Positions 1 to 7,909 of a DNA stretch of 64,000 bases are shown here, piece by piece; position 1 is the first letter of the stretch; each line of letters opens with the position of its first letter. This stretch comes from Spirochaetia bacterium. Its GTDB lineage: Bacteria > Spirochaetota > Spirochaetia > Sphaerochaetales > Sphaerochaetaceae. The notes beneath the pieces are model-generated. The model was not told where the DNA came from. It made no database searches and worked only from the letters and a program-made list of their open reading frames with translations. The stretch is from NCBI GenBank assembly GCA_022482625.1, contig JAKVOU010000001.1, positions 1,784,784 through 1,848,783 on the forward strand. Reading direction: 5' to 3'. The position numbers and the translations under genes were made by a program.

Positions 1-1
1 G

Positions 2-586
2 ATTTACTTTAATAAAAAATTCGGAAAATATTATGTACTTTCTGTTTTCTACGGAGCACGAAAACAAGTTTTCCTGACTTTTGCACCTTATGTCCTCGTA
101 CTTCAATATGGTGCAAGCGCTTCCGTTATGTCCATGCTTTTTGCCATCACTGCCGGCATGTCCATCATATTCAGCCCTATCATTGGACGAATCATCGATC
201 GAATCGGATATAGGACAGTCATGATTGCCGATACCCTCATTCTTATCATCGTATGCTTCTTTTACGGCTTTGCACATCGGCTATTCCCTGAACACATAGC
301 TTTTTATGTTGTCTGTAGCAACTACGTATTCGATTCCATTCTTTCACTGTGCAGCATGGCAAGCTTGGTCTATATCAAAGACCTTGCAGACAACCAAAAG
401 GAAGTCAGCCAGACCATTTCCTCAGGAATTTCCGTCAATCATCTCATCAGTATCATCATTGCCCTATGCGGTGGCCTGATCTGGGAAAAAGCCGGTATAG
501 AGCTGTTGTTCTCACTTTCTGCTCTTCTTGGTTTGATAAACAGTATTGTTGCTGCTACCATACCCAAGACTAGGAAAGGCCTTTAA
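2..586 (+). CDS. MFS transporter, C-terminal part (gene starts before the window)
   Basis: The reading frame is open from base 2, so the start lies upstream of the window and only the last 194 residues are present. They hold about five hydrophobic segments. The loop GRIIDRIGYRT, with its glycines and basic/acidic pair, resembles the conserved loop between helices in major facilitator proteins. It is therefore an inner-membrane secondary transporter; the substrate cannot be read from this part. The protein ends in a short basic tail (PKTRKGL). An FGGY sugar kinase follows on the same strand after 139 bases, so a sugar or polyol substrate is possible but is inference only. Confidence 0.75.
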   Translation: MYFNKKFGKYYVLSVFYGARKQVFLTFAPYVLVLQYGASASVMSMLFAITAGMSIIFSPIIGRIIDRIGYRTVMIADTLILIIVCFFYGFAHRLFPEHIAFYVVCSNYVFDSILSLCSMASLVYIKDLADNQKEVSQTISSGISVNHLISIIIALCGGLIWEKAGIELLFSLSALLGLINSIVAATIPKTRKGL

Positions 587-725
587 CTGTCAACAAAGCG
601 GCAAATAGGAAAATTCTCCAAATTGAACGGAAAATAATACCATTCATTCTGCTTGTTGTAAGCTTTTTTTCGGCTTATACTTATTGTAACTCGATAATGA
701 AGGAGGAAGGGCAACGCCATCACAG

Positions 726-2342
726 ATGCTTCGTTGTCTATCACTAATGGATCGTATACAGAAAGAACTCACGGAAGGCAAGACGGTACTTGGCATTGAA
801 TTTGGTTCTACGCGAATCAAAGCCATTCTCATAGATACAAAAAACGAACCGATTGCCCAAGGAAGCTTTGATTGGGAAAACTCCCTTATCGATGGAGTAT
901 GGACATACTCCTTGGAAGAAATAAGGCAGGGCCTTCAGACTTGCTATGGTAACCTGAAACAGGACGTCATGGACAAATATGAAGTAAAACTGACAAAGTT
1001 AAAGGCAATGGGTATCAGCGCCATGATGCATGGATACCTTGCTTTTGACAAAAATGGCAAGTTGCTCACTCCTTTCAGGACATGGAGAAATACATTCACC
1101 CATGAAGCTTCAAATGTCCTAGCTCAGTTGTTTGATTATCCTGTTCCCGAGCGATGGAGTATCTCCCATCTCTATTATTCAGTCATGAAGGACCAGCCTC
1201 ATCTCAAATCCCTTGACTATATCTGTACCCTTGCAGGGTATGTGCACTGGCTGCTTACAGGTAAGAAAGTACTTGGAATCGGTGATGCATCCGGCATGTT
1301 TCCTATCAATGACAAGACAAGGGATTACGATCAGCAATTCATCGATAAATTCGAAGCACTCATCAAAGATAAGCAGTATGGTTGGAATCTGAGAAGTATT
1401 CTTCCCAAGGTATTGCTTGCAGGTGAAGATGCCGGAACCTTAAGTAAGGAAGGAGCAAAACTGCTCGATCCTTCCATGGAACTAGCAACCGGCATCCCGT
1501 TCTGCCCTCCTGAAGGCGATGCGGGGACAGGTATGGTGGCAACCAACAGCGTGGCACCGAAAACAGGCAATGTTTCCGCAGGTACTTCAGTATTTGCTAT
1601 GGTAGTCTTGGAAAGACCACTTTCAAAGAGCTATCATAACCTGATCGACCTTGTAACGACTCCTGACGGTTCCCCTGTTGCCATGGCACATGCAAACAAC
1701 TGCACAGGCGAATATGACAAATGGATAGGGCTTTTCAACGAAGTGCTTGAAGCCACTGGCAGACCGATCAAGAAAGGAGAGCTCTATGATATCCTCCTAG
1801 GCAAGGCATTGGAAGGTGACAATGACTGCGGAGGCCTGATACCCTTCAATTATCTTTCGGGAGAAACCATGGTAGGAGTAAAAAGCGGAAGACCGTTGTT
1901 TGTCCGCACCTCTTCATGCCATTTCAGTCTTCCGAATTTCATGAGAGCACAGTTGTTTACTTCTCTTGCCGCATTGCGAACTGGTATGGATATCCTATTT
2001 GAAAATGAACAGGTACAGGTCGATGCCATCAATGGGCATGGAGGATTCTTCAAGACAAAGGAAGTCGGTCAGAAAATAATGGCAGCAGCTCTGCATACCC
2101 CGATTTCCATTCTGGAAACAGCTGGGGAAGGCGGTGCCTGGGGTATTGCCCTTCTTGCATCCTATCTTGTAAACGGAAGCAATCAGAAACTGGAAGACTT
2201 CTTGAACAAACAGGTATTCCAGGACAGCAAGGCTTCAACACTTGAACCAGACAAAAAGGACATCGAAGGATTCAATGCTTTCATGACCAATTTCAGGAAA
2301 GCCTTGCCTATCGAAAGAATGGCCGGAGAACACATAGTCTAG
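726..2342 (+). CDS. FGGY-family carbohydrate kinase
   Basis: This 538-residue protein of the FGGY family phosphorylates a sugar or ketose with ATP in the cytoplasm. The N-terminal phosphate-binding segment LGIEFGSTRIKAIL is close to residue 20. The glycine-rich EGDAGTGM segment and the TGNVSAGTSVFAM stretch belong to the second actin-like domain, and NGHGGFFKT lies near the C-terminal ATP site. The length is usual for the xylulokinase/ribulokinase branch. I cannot tell the substrate; xylulose or ribulose would suit the xylose-class ABC importer elsewhere in the window. The ATG at 726 was chosen although AGGAGG (701-706) is rather far away; a second ATG at 747 (MDRIQKE) is a plausible alternative start. 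A bidirectional terminator follows. Confidence 0.85.
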   Translation: MLRCLSLMDRIQKELTEGKTVLGIEFGSTRIKAILIDTKNEPIAQGSFDWENSLIDGVWTYSLEEIRQGLQTCYGNLKQDVMDKYEVKLTKLKAMGISAMMHGYLAFDKNGKLLTPFRTWRNTFTHEASNVLAQLFDYPVPERWSISHLYYSVMKDQPHLKSLDYICTLAGYVHWLLTGKKVLGIGDASGMFPINDKTRDYDQQFIDKFEALIKDKQYGWNLRSILPKVLLAGEDAGTLSKEGAKLLDPSMELATGIPFCPPEGDAGTGMVATNSVAPKTGNVSAGTSVFAMVVLERPLSKSYHNLIDLVTTPDGSPVAMAHANNCTGEYDKWIGLFNEVLEATGRPIKKGELYDILLGKALEGDNDCGGLIPFNYLSGETMVGVKSGRPLFVRTSSCHFSLPNFMRAQLFTSLAALRTGMDILFENEQVQVDAINGHGGFFKTKEVGQKIMAAALHTPISILETAGEGGAWGIALLASYLVNGSNQKLEDFLNKQVFQDSKASTLEPDKKDIEGFNAFMTNFRKALPIERMAGEHIV

Positions 2343-2366
2343 TAAAATCGATTGGTTCTCTATTGC

Positions 2367-2410
2367 AAAAAGGCTGCAAAACCATGATGAGTGGTAACTG
2401 CAGCCTTTTC
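2367..2410. terminator. Bidirectional intrinsic terminator
   Basis: AGGCTGCA (2371-2378) pairs with TGCAGCCT (2399-2406). An A-run precedes and a T-run follows, so the hairpin can end transcription both from the FGGY kinase and from the convergent histidinol-phosphatase gene. Confidence 0.75.
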
Positions 2411-2428
2411 TTTCCTGCAAACATATCT

Positions 2429-3244
2429 TCAGAATTGAATCTGGACAAATCCTGAATCAGTAAGTTCGGTCAAAGTCGTAAAACCTATGCTCCTAAGAAG
2501 CATTTCCGCTTTTTCAAATCCAAAGACAAGGTCTTCCTTACGGTGAGCATCAGAAGAAAGGCAAATGGGAAAACCAAGTTCCTTGATACGCCGAAGCAAA
2601 AAGGCATCTGGATATGGCTGCGTCCTATAACCTCTGGAGATAGCCCCTGTATTCACTTCAAAGATCTTCCCGCAATCTCCGATTGCTTCCATTGCAGCAA
2701 GAGCTATGTCCTGATATTTCCTATCCTCATGGTCGAAGAGAGGTATTCCCTGTTCATCAAACTTTGTAATCAGATCGAAATGACCGACTATGTCAAAATC
2801 TGTTCGCTTGGCAAAATCCACAAATGTATCATAGTAAGCCCGGGCAAGCTGAAGCGGTCCCCCGAGCATGTCTATGCCTTCTTTCAGCAGTTTAGGGGTA
2901 TCATCGATAGTAACCATGCCTGATATCGTCGGTAAGAAATGGATAGAACCGATGTGATAGTCTGCCTGGGGATAGAGGACCGGGTATACTGCATCGATTT
3001 CAAGTCCGGAAAAAACAGAAATTCTATCTTTGTATTTTTCCTTCAATGTCGAAAGTTCTGAAAAATATTGCTTCGTGGCTCCAAGTGACATACCACACGT
3101 ATCATTCTTGAGCCCTGTATAGGCGTGTCCTGAGAATCCTATGGAACGGAATGAAAGTGACAAGGCTTGTCCAATCATTTCCTCAAGGCTATTCTTGCCA
3201 TCACAGTATAGACTATGTGTATGCAGGTTGCTCCGGCTGATCAT
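2429..3244 (-). CDS. hisK: Histidinol-phosphatase, PHP family
   Basis: This 271-residue protein of the PHP superfamily probably dephosphorylates L-histidinol phosphate to histidinol, the penultimate step of histidine synthesis. The metal-binding motif NLHTHSLYCDG starts at residue 7, GLEID near residue 100 supplies a ligand glutamate, HIGSIHFL is the mid-protein histidine pair, and SSDAHRKEDL near the C-terminus is the closing Asp-His motif. Length and motif order match the HisJ/HisK (Bacillus-type) group. The ATG is preceded by GGAGG at good spacing. No other histidine gene is nearby, so it may also act on other phosphate esters. Confidence 0.85.
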   Translation of the reverse strand: MISRSNLHTHSLYCDGKNSLEEMIGQALSLSFRSIGFSGHAYTGLKNDTCGMSLGATKQYFSELSTLKEKYKDRISVFSGLEIDAVYPVLYPQADYHIGSIHFLPTISGMVTIDDTPKLLKEGIDMLGGPLQLARAYYDTFVDFAKRTDFDIVGHFDLITKFDEQGIPLFDHEDRKYQDIALAAMEAIGDCGKIFEVNTGAISRGYRTQPYPDAFLLRRIKELGFPICLSSDAHRKEDLVFGFEKAEMLLRSIGFTTLTELTDSGFVQIQF

Positions 3245-3395
3245 CTGAAGGTCCTCCTCATTCTGGTTCAGTGTACAGGACTACTATACAGAGAACTGCA
3301 CAAGAGGACCATATCCTCCGAAAATTCCCTCATGACAGTCCTTGCTTATCTTTGGAATCAAAGCAGACTTTTCTTTGTCAGAGCAATAAGAAGCC

Positions 3396-3431
3396 ATAAA
3401 AAAAATCAGGAGAGCTACGAGGAGCTCTCCC
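3396..3431 (-). terminator. Intrinsic terminator after the Abi-like gene
   Basis: GGAGAGCT (3409-3416) pairs with AGCTCTCC (3423-3430). On the minus strand the stem is followed by a run of T (A-run at 3396-3405 on the plus strand). It ends the transcript of the gene at 3507-4493. Confidence 0.7.
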
Positions 3432-3506
3432 TAAAAGAATAACGCTAGCTATTCTTTGATCATCAATCTAATAATATTGTCACAAGCTTTAGTTGTCAAT
3501 AGAAAT

Positions 3507-4493
3507 TTAAAAAATAGAAATAGATGCTTTCTCATAATAAAAAGCTAGTATTTTTTTAAACAATTGGTATGCCTTACAGATATTCTCTTGTTTTGTAAAT
3601 AGTTCCTTATGTTTTATACACCGATTATCCAAGAAAAACATCAAATAATAAAACTCATGATTCTTTACTTTCTTGCTCATAATAACAGAATCCATTCCTA
3701 AGATAATCATTGCCAAATCACGAAGTAAAAGGGATCTATTAAGTAAATTTTTTTCACCATCAGTCAAATACAAATTACTTAATTTTGAAAAAAGCTGTTT
3801 ATTTTGATTTTTATCCCCGTTCTCAACATTTCTATTTGGTTCTTTAAACAAAGAAGGAAGAAGACAATTATTATGCGCACAAGCATTACGAATAATACGC
3901 ACTGACCAAAAACAATTTTGTGTCCAAATAACATTAGCATTTTTTCGATGATGTTGTCGCTCATAGAATGAAAGGAAGTTTACATACTCACCAAACGTAA
4001 GCAATTCCATAAGTACCCAAACAGGCATATCTTCACTATATTTAAGTTTTAGGTCACAGCAATAATCTCGACGTTCACTTGCGTTTTTTTTATTTTTTTC
4101 TTTAATTTTAGGATTTGCTTCTAAAAAATCAGCAACAATCTGATAACCATCATCTTTGGAGTCTTCCGTACATTGATTCAAGAGATTTATTTTAGAAAAA
4201 TGTTCTATTGAAATGGTAATGTTCAAAAGTAAGCGCCGAAGGTACCAATCAATTTTTGACAACTCAACCAATTGATCTATACAAAGATTTCTATATTTAC
4301 CAATATCCTTTCCTGTAAGATTTTTTTCAAATAGTTTGGCATATGATTTAAGGTTAAAGAAATTAACTGACTTTGTTAAGTAGTTTTTAACATCTTCTTC
4401 ACTATGAGGTGAAATATCAATGCCTTCGTTTTCCTCCATATAGTTCACTTGCTGTGAAAATGTCAGTTTAGTTTTTCGTCGTGATCCTGACAC
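3507..4493 (-). CDS. Abi-like (AbiD/F-type, HEPN) abortive-infection protein
   Basis: This 328-residue protein resembles the Abi_2 family (AbiD/AbiF type) of phage-defence proteins. The N-terminus reads KTKLTFSQQVNYMEENEGI, the usual beginning of the family ('fseQv..L...Gi'), followed by an NFFNLKSYAKLF segment and a helical core. The later RNACAHNN segment is the R-x4-H motif of HEPN ribonuclease-fold proteins. By analogy it would cut RNA and halt growth on phage infection; this is inferred. The gene starts with GTG after AGGAGG. It is strikingly AT-rich and lysine/asparagine-rich beside its neighbours, which points to horizontal acquisition. It stands alone, with its own terminator and no partner antitoxin gene. 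Confidence 0.75.
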   Translation of the reverse strand: MSGSRRKTKLTFSQQVNYMEENEGIDISPHSEEDVKNYLTKSVNFFNLKSYAKLFEKNLTGKDIGKYRNLCIDQLVELSKIDWYLRRLLLNITISIEHFSKINLLNQCTEDSKDDGYQIVADFLEANPKIKEKNKKNASERRDYCCDLKLKYSEDMPVWVLMELLTFGEYVNFLSFYERQHHRKNANVIWTQNCFWSVRIIRNACAHNNCLLPSLFKEPNRNVENGDKNQNKQLFSKLSNLYLTDGEKNLLNRSLLLRDLAMIILGMDSVIMSKKVKNHEFYYLMFFLDNRCIKHKELFTKQENICKAYQLFKKILAFYYEKASISIF

Positions 4494-4629
4494 GTAGTTT
4501 TTTCCTCCTCAGACATCCAAATCTATAGTTAGAATACAAAACCAAAACTTAAAAAATGTATATATCTCAATAAATAACATTAAGTAATATCTTCTGTTTT
4601 GGGAATACATAAAAAATAAAAAGTCATGA

Positions 4630-5688
4630 TTATTCAGCAAACCTGCAGCAGGCCTTGCCGGCAGCCTTGGCTTCATAAAGCGCAGCATCAGCCTGTCGGG
4701 TCAAATCTTCCTGAGTCATCCCAGGTTTCAGAAAACTGACACCGAAACTCGCACTGACAGACAACCCTCTGTATATCTCCTTGAACCGTTTCTGAATACT
4801 ATCAATAAGAGCCTTCACCTGCAGTTTTCCTTCTGGCCGGCAAAGCAGAATGACAAATTCTTCCCCACCCCATCGAGCAAGATACCCGTCTGCAGGAACC
4901 AGTTCACTGAGAATCTGTGCATGGTGCACCAAGAGGGCATCACCATCAATGTGACCATGGGAATCATTGACAGACTTGAAATCATCCAAATCCATGATAA
5001 CAAAGGCAATAGAGAAATCTATCGCATCAGCTGCAAACAATTCATTGAGTTTTGCCTGCAATCCCATGCGGTTATGTAGCCCTGTCAATTCATCGGTGCG
5101 GCTTAGGTGTGCATACATGGTCCGGCTGGTAACCAATGCTTCATTTGTCTTTGCTCGGACTGTTTCAATCAGCAGTCCTACAAAATAAGTACATGCATAC
5201 GTCAGAGGAAAACGATGGAGAAAAGCATCGGTATATTCACATTTCAACAGGGATCTGCCAAATGACGTACAAAACAGGAAAAGCAATGTGATGAATTCTA
5301 TTCCACAGAGAATCGTTCCATTCTTTGTACCAAGTGCATATAAACCACAGCAAGGAAGCAAGATAATCCAGACTGGAGAATATCCTTCTACTCCTCCTGT
5401 AATGATAAAGCTAGTCAAAAGCAAATATACGGCAATTGCAAACAGGAACTCATGCAATGCACGATGAGAAGGAAACTTGGCAGCAAAAAAAGCAATAGAC
5501 AAACAGCAGATACCAAAGAAAAAAGTTTCTCTCATCAAAGCATACTGATGGACATACACATTGAAGAAACTCATGAACAGTGATATCAATCCAAACAGAA
5601 GAGGAAACAGGACAATCTGCATTTCCCTCCTGTATGTATCGTCCATCAGCTTCTCATTCAATCTGCCCAGGAATCTTTTCCCTACCAT
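4630..5688 (-). CDS. Membrane diguanylate cyclase (GGEEF)
   Basis: A 352-residue protein with about six hydrophobic segments (residues ~25-180) followed by a GGDEF domain. The signature is RWGGEEF, and the substrate-binding DLDDFKSVNDSHGH motif is intact, so it should make cyclic di-GMP from two GTP. The inhibitory RxxD site upstream of the signature reads VPAD, so the arginine is missing. The membrane part has no recognised sensor domain. It is a single gene, unlinked to the GGDEF cluster at 34.9-41.9 kb and different from those proteins in its N-terminal part. Confidence 0.9.
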   Translation of the reverse strand: MVGKRFLGRLNEKLMDDTYRREMQIVLFPLLFGLISLFMSFFNVYVHQYALMRETFFFGICCLSIAFFAAKFPSHRALHEFLFAIAVYLLLTSFIITGGVEGYSPVWIILLPCCGLYALGTKNGTILCGIEFITLLFLFCTSFGRSLLKCEYTDAFLHRFPLTYACTYFVGLLIETVRAKTNEALVTSRTMYAHLSRTDELTGLHNRMGLQAKLNELFAADAIDFSIAFVIMDLDDFKSVNDSHGHIDGDALLVHHAQILSELVPADGYLARWGGEEFVILLCRPEGKLQVKALIDSIQKRFKEIYRGLSVSASFGVSFLKPGMTQEDLTRQADAALYEAKAAGKACCRFAE

Positions 5689-5790
5689 TTCTCATACTTC
5701 CTTGCCTACCATATCACATAATCAGCAGCTATACCAGAAAATCATATAGCAAGCAAATGGATTTTATGAAAACAGTCAAAAATACTCAGC

Positions 5791-5814
5791 CTTACAGGAT
5801 ATCAATCCTGTAAG
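5791..5814 (-). terminator. Perfect hairpin beyond the permease gene
   Basis: CTTACAGGAT (5791-5800) and ATCCTGTAAG (5805-5814) form a perfect 10-bp stem with a 4-base loop, 34 bases after the permease stop codon. The T-run on the minus strand begins about 8 bases later, so it may be a terminator or an mRNA-protecting hairpin. Confidence 0.5.
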
Positions 5815-5847
5815 ACAGGCATATGGTTACCTTTAAACCATAACATT

Positions 5848-6819
5848 TCACCCAAGAAGCCACGGAGCAACTGCATTGAAGACATACCCGACAATGATGA
5901 TACCTATGGTTGTAATGACTAGGAAAGCTCCGATAAGCCGGACTTTGATGACTTTCCGAAGTATGATCATCTCAGGCAGGGACAGAGCTGTCGTCGCCAT
6001 CATGAATGCAAGGGCCGTACCTATGCCTACGCCTTTTGAAATCAAAGCCTCTGCAATCGGAATCGTTCCCAAGGCATTGGAATACAACGGTACTCCGCAG
6101 ACGACAGCAACAAGCACAGCAAAAGGATTACCCGGTCCCGCATAATGAGAAAGCAATGAAGCCGGAGCCCAACCATGAATCAAAGCTCCCAAACCTATGC
6201 CGATAAGCAGGAAAAGCCAGACACGCCCTACGATATCCTTGAGGTTTGTCCAAGCAAAACCCAGCCTTTCCTTTTGGCTCCGTTCCGGAATCTGAGTTTT
6301 TCCGGCTTGGATTTCATAGACATAGGATTCCACTTCTTTTTCCATATGCAGCGCACCTATGAGCAAGCCACCGCAAATACCGACAATAACTCCTGTAACG
6401 ACATATACGGTAGCAATCCGCCAACCAAAGGATGCAAGTAGGATTGCAAAAGCTGCTTCGTTGACAATCGGGGAAGTAATCAGGAATGAGAACGTTACCC
6501 CTAAAGGTATGCCTGCTTCAACAAATCCTATGAAAATAGGAACAGAAGAACAGGAACAGAAAGGTGTCACGATACCAAGCAATGAAGCTACGACATTGCC
6601 TCCTATGCCTCCGAAACGTTCCAATATCTTCTTGGTACGTTCCGGAGGAAAGTAACTTCTCAGATATGAAATCAGAAATACCATCAGAGACAAAAGGATT
6701 ATTATCTTGATTGAATCATAAAAAAAGAAATGTATGCTGCTGCCAAGCCGGGTTGTCATGGAAATGCCGAAGACATTTTCAACCAGCAACCTGACAAGAC
6801 TGTCAAGCCAAGTGAACAT
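5848..6819 (-). CDS. Permease of the ArsP/YraQ (DUF318) family
   Basis: A 323-residue inner-membrane protein with about eight hydrophobic segments. The family signature TPFCSCSSVPIFIGF near residue 85, with its CSC cysteines, is clear, as is ITSPIVNEAAFAIL. Related proteins export organic arsenicals (ArsP) or act as efflux permeases with a small thioredoxin-like partner. Here it is the third gene after an ArsR-type regulator and such a partner, so arsenic or a similar toxic element is the likely substrate; this is inference from context. The ATG follows AGGAG. A long inverted repeat separates it from the thioredoxin-like gene. Confidence 0.85.
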   Translation of the reverse strand: MFTWLDSLVRLLVENVFGISMTTRLGSSIHFFFYDSIKIIILLSLMVFLISYLRSYFPPERTKKILERFGGIGGNVVASLLGIVTPFCSCSSVPIFIGFVEAGIPLGVTFSFLITSPIVNEAAFAILLASFGWRIATVYVVTGVIVGICGGLLIGALHMEKEVESYVYEIQAGKTQIPERSQKERLGFAWTNLKDIVGRVWLFLLIGIGLGALIHGWAPASLLSHYAGPGNPFAVLVAVVCGVPLYSNALGTIPIAEALISKGVGIGTALAFMMATTALSLPEMIILRKVIKVRLIGAFLVITTIGIIIVGYVFNAVAPWLLG

Positions 6820-6957
6820 ATAAGCTCCTACTTAGTATTGATCCAAGACAAAGGATCAGATTTGATACTGATTGATTCCAACGGAAACCACCCTCACCGC
6901 AAAACAGCAGTTTCCATAATATTTATCAATCATATAAAAATTTAAACAAAGTTCGAT

Positions 6958-7009
6958 GGGTATCAAGCTACACTGGAGGGGGAAACATCCAGTCAATAGC
7001 CCGATACCC
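6958..7009. repeat. Long imperfect inverted repeat between thioredoxin-like and permease genes
   Basis: GGGTATC (6958-6964) pairs with GATACCC (7003-7009), with an inner GCTACACTGG / CCAGTCAATAGC near-match (6967-6976 and 6989-7000). On the minus strand it sits 8 bases past the thioredoxin-like stop codon and is followed by a T-rich stretch. It could reduce read-through into the permease gene. Confidence 0.5.
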
Positions 7010-7016
7010 GATAAAA

Positions 7017-7292
7017 CTACTTCTGTAATACCAACTTTTTGATTTCTGCAGGGGAAAGGACTTTCCCTGATGACACGACTTTTCCATCTATTGCAAGGGC
7101 AGGTGTACTCATCACTCCCATCTGCATGATCTTTCCGATATCGGTCAGATGACCTACTTCATAACCAGTACCTTCCAAGGCTACCTTGGCATTGCTTTCC
7201 ATCTTCTGGCATTTGGGGCAGCCAGATCCCAGAACTTGGACAAGCCCCTTTTTTTCTCCGTTTTCAGTGGCCTTTTCTTCAGAAATATTCAT
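7017..7292 (-). CDS. Small thioredoxin-family redox protein (CPKC)
   Basis: This 91-residue protein belongs to the thioredoxin_3 ('redox-active disulfide protein 2') family. The active-site motif is GSGCPKCQKM near residue 25, and STPALAIDGK supplies the conserved cis-proline after the central helix. The family commonly sits next to DUF318/ArsP permeases and ArsR regulators, as here. It probably passes electrons or the metalloid to or from the permease. The first ~13 residues (NISEEKATENGEK) are an acidic extension without a signal sequence, so it is cytoplasmic. Confidence 0.85.
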   Translation of the reverse strand: MNISEEKATENGEKKGLVQVLGSGCPKCQKMESNAKVALEGTGYEVGHLTDIGKIMQMGVMSTPALAIDGKVVSSGKVLSPAEIKKLVLQK

Positions 7293-7304
7293 GTTACACT
7301 CCTC

Positions 7305-7324
7305 ATATCAAAAATTTTTGATAT
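7305..7324. promoter_or_regulatory. ArsR-type operator, perfect 20-bp palindrome
   Basis: ATATCAAAAA and its exact complement TTTTTGATAT abut to form a perfect palindrome directly upstream of the thioredoxin-like gene. The ATATCAA...TTGATAT pattern is of the kind bound by ArsR/SmtB dimers, and a related copy lies before arsR. Confidence 0.65.
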
Positions 7325-7345
7325 ATAAAAATAAAAAATTTTCCT

Positions 7346-7648
7346 TCAGCACTTCTGCACTGACTGATCTTCCTTCGTCACCAGCAATTGCATCAGCATA
7401 TCGACAGCACAATCCCTTCCTTTTTCAGACAAACTGTAATGACTCCATTTGCCATCCTGCCGGCAACAGACCAGACCGGCATCACTCAGGACCTTCAGAT
7501 GATAGGACAAGCCTGATTGTCCAAGATCACAATACTGCTGCAACCGGCAGACACAGGTTTCTCCCTTCTGCAAGAGCTTAAGTATATGAATCCTTCTCTT
7601 ATCAGACAAAGCCTTGAATACTGCAGCAATTTCCTCATCCGAATACAC
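7346..7648 (-). CDS. arsR: ArsR-family transcriptional repressor
   Basis: This 100-residue winged-helix protein starts with GTG (AGG-rich ribosome site 5 bases before). The core FKALSDKRRIHILKLLQKGETCVCRLQQYCDLGQSGLSYHLKVLSDAGLV is the classical ArsR fold. The metal site is visible as ETCVCRL (ELCVCEL in ArsR), with two cysteines in the alpha-3 helix; another Cys pair follows in GLVCCRQDG. It should repress its own operon and release DNA when As(III) or a similar ion binds. The C-terminus ends in KC, a possible further ligand. It is the first gene of the arsR-thioredoxin-permease operon. Confidence 0.9.
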   Translation of the reverse strand: MYSDEEIAAVFKALSDKRRIHILKLLQKGETCVCRLQQYCDLGQSGLSYHLKVLSDAGLVCCRQDGKWSHYSLSEKGRDCAVDMLMQLLVTKEDQSVQKC

Positions 7649-7659
7649 GCTGACACCTC

Positions 7660-7679
7660 ATATCAATATATTTTGATTT
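7660..7679. promoter_or_regulatory. ArsR-type operator before arsR
   Basis: ATATCAATATATTTTGATTT is an imperfect palindrome sharing the half-sites ATATCAA and TTGAT with the perfect copy at 7305-7324. It lies 12 bases before the arsR start codon, where binding would give autorepression. Confidence 0.6.
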
Positions 7680-7909
7680 GACATATTCATCCTAGTAATA
7701 TTGCCAAACTTCGTCAATAGATTCAGAAAATAAAACTCATTGGATTTTATTATTTTTTCTGTCAAGAAATCAAAAAATATTGTTCAAGCAAAGAAATAAG
7801 GAAAGATTTTTAAAGAAACTAGGATGATTATTCAATATCAGGCAGCTAAGAAGCCTTCTAGAATAAAGACGTATTGATGATAATCAATACAAGACAAAAG
7901 GAGCACAAC

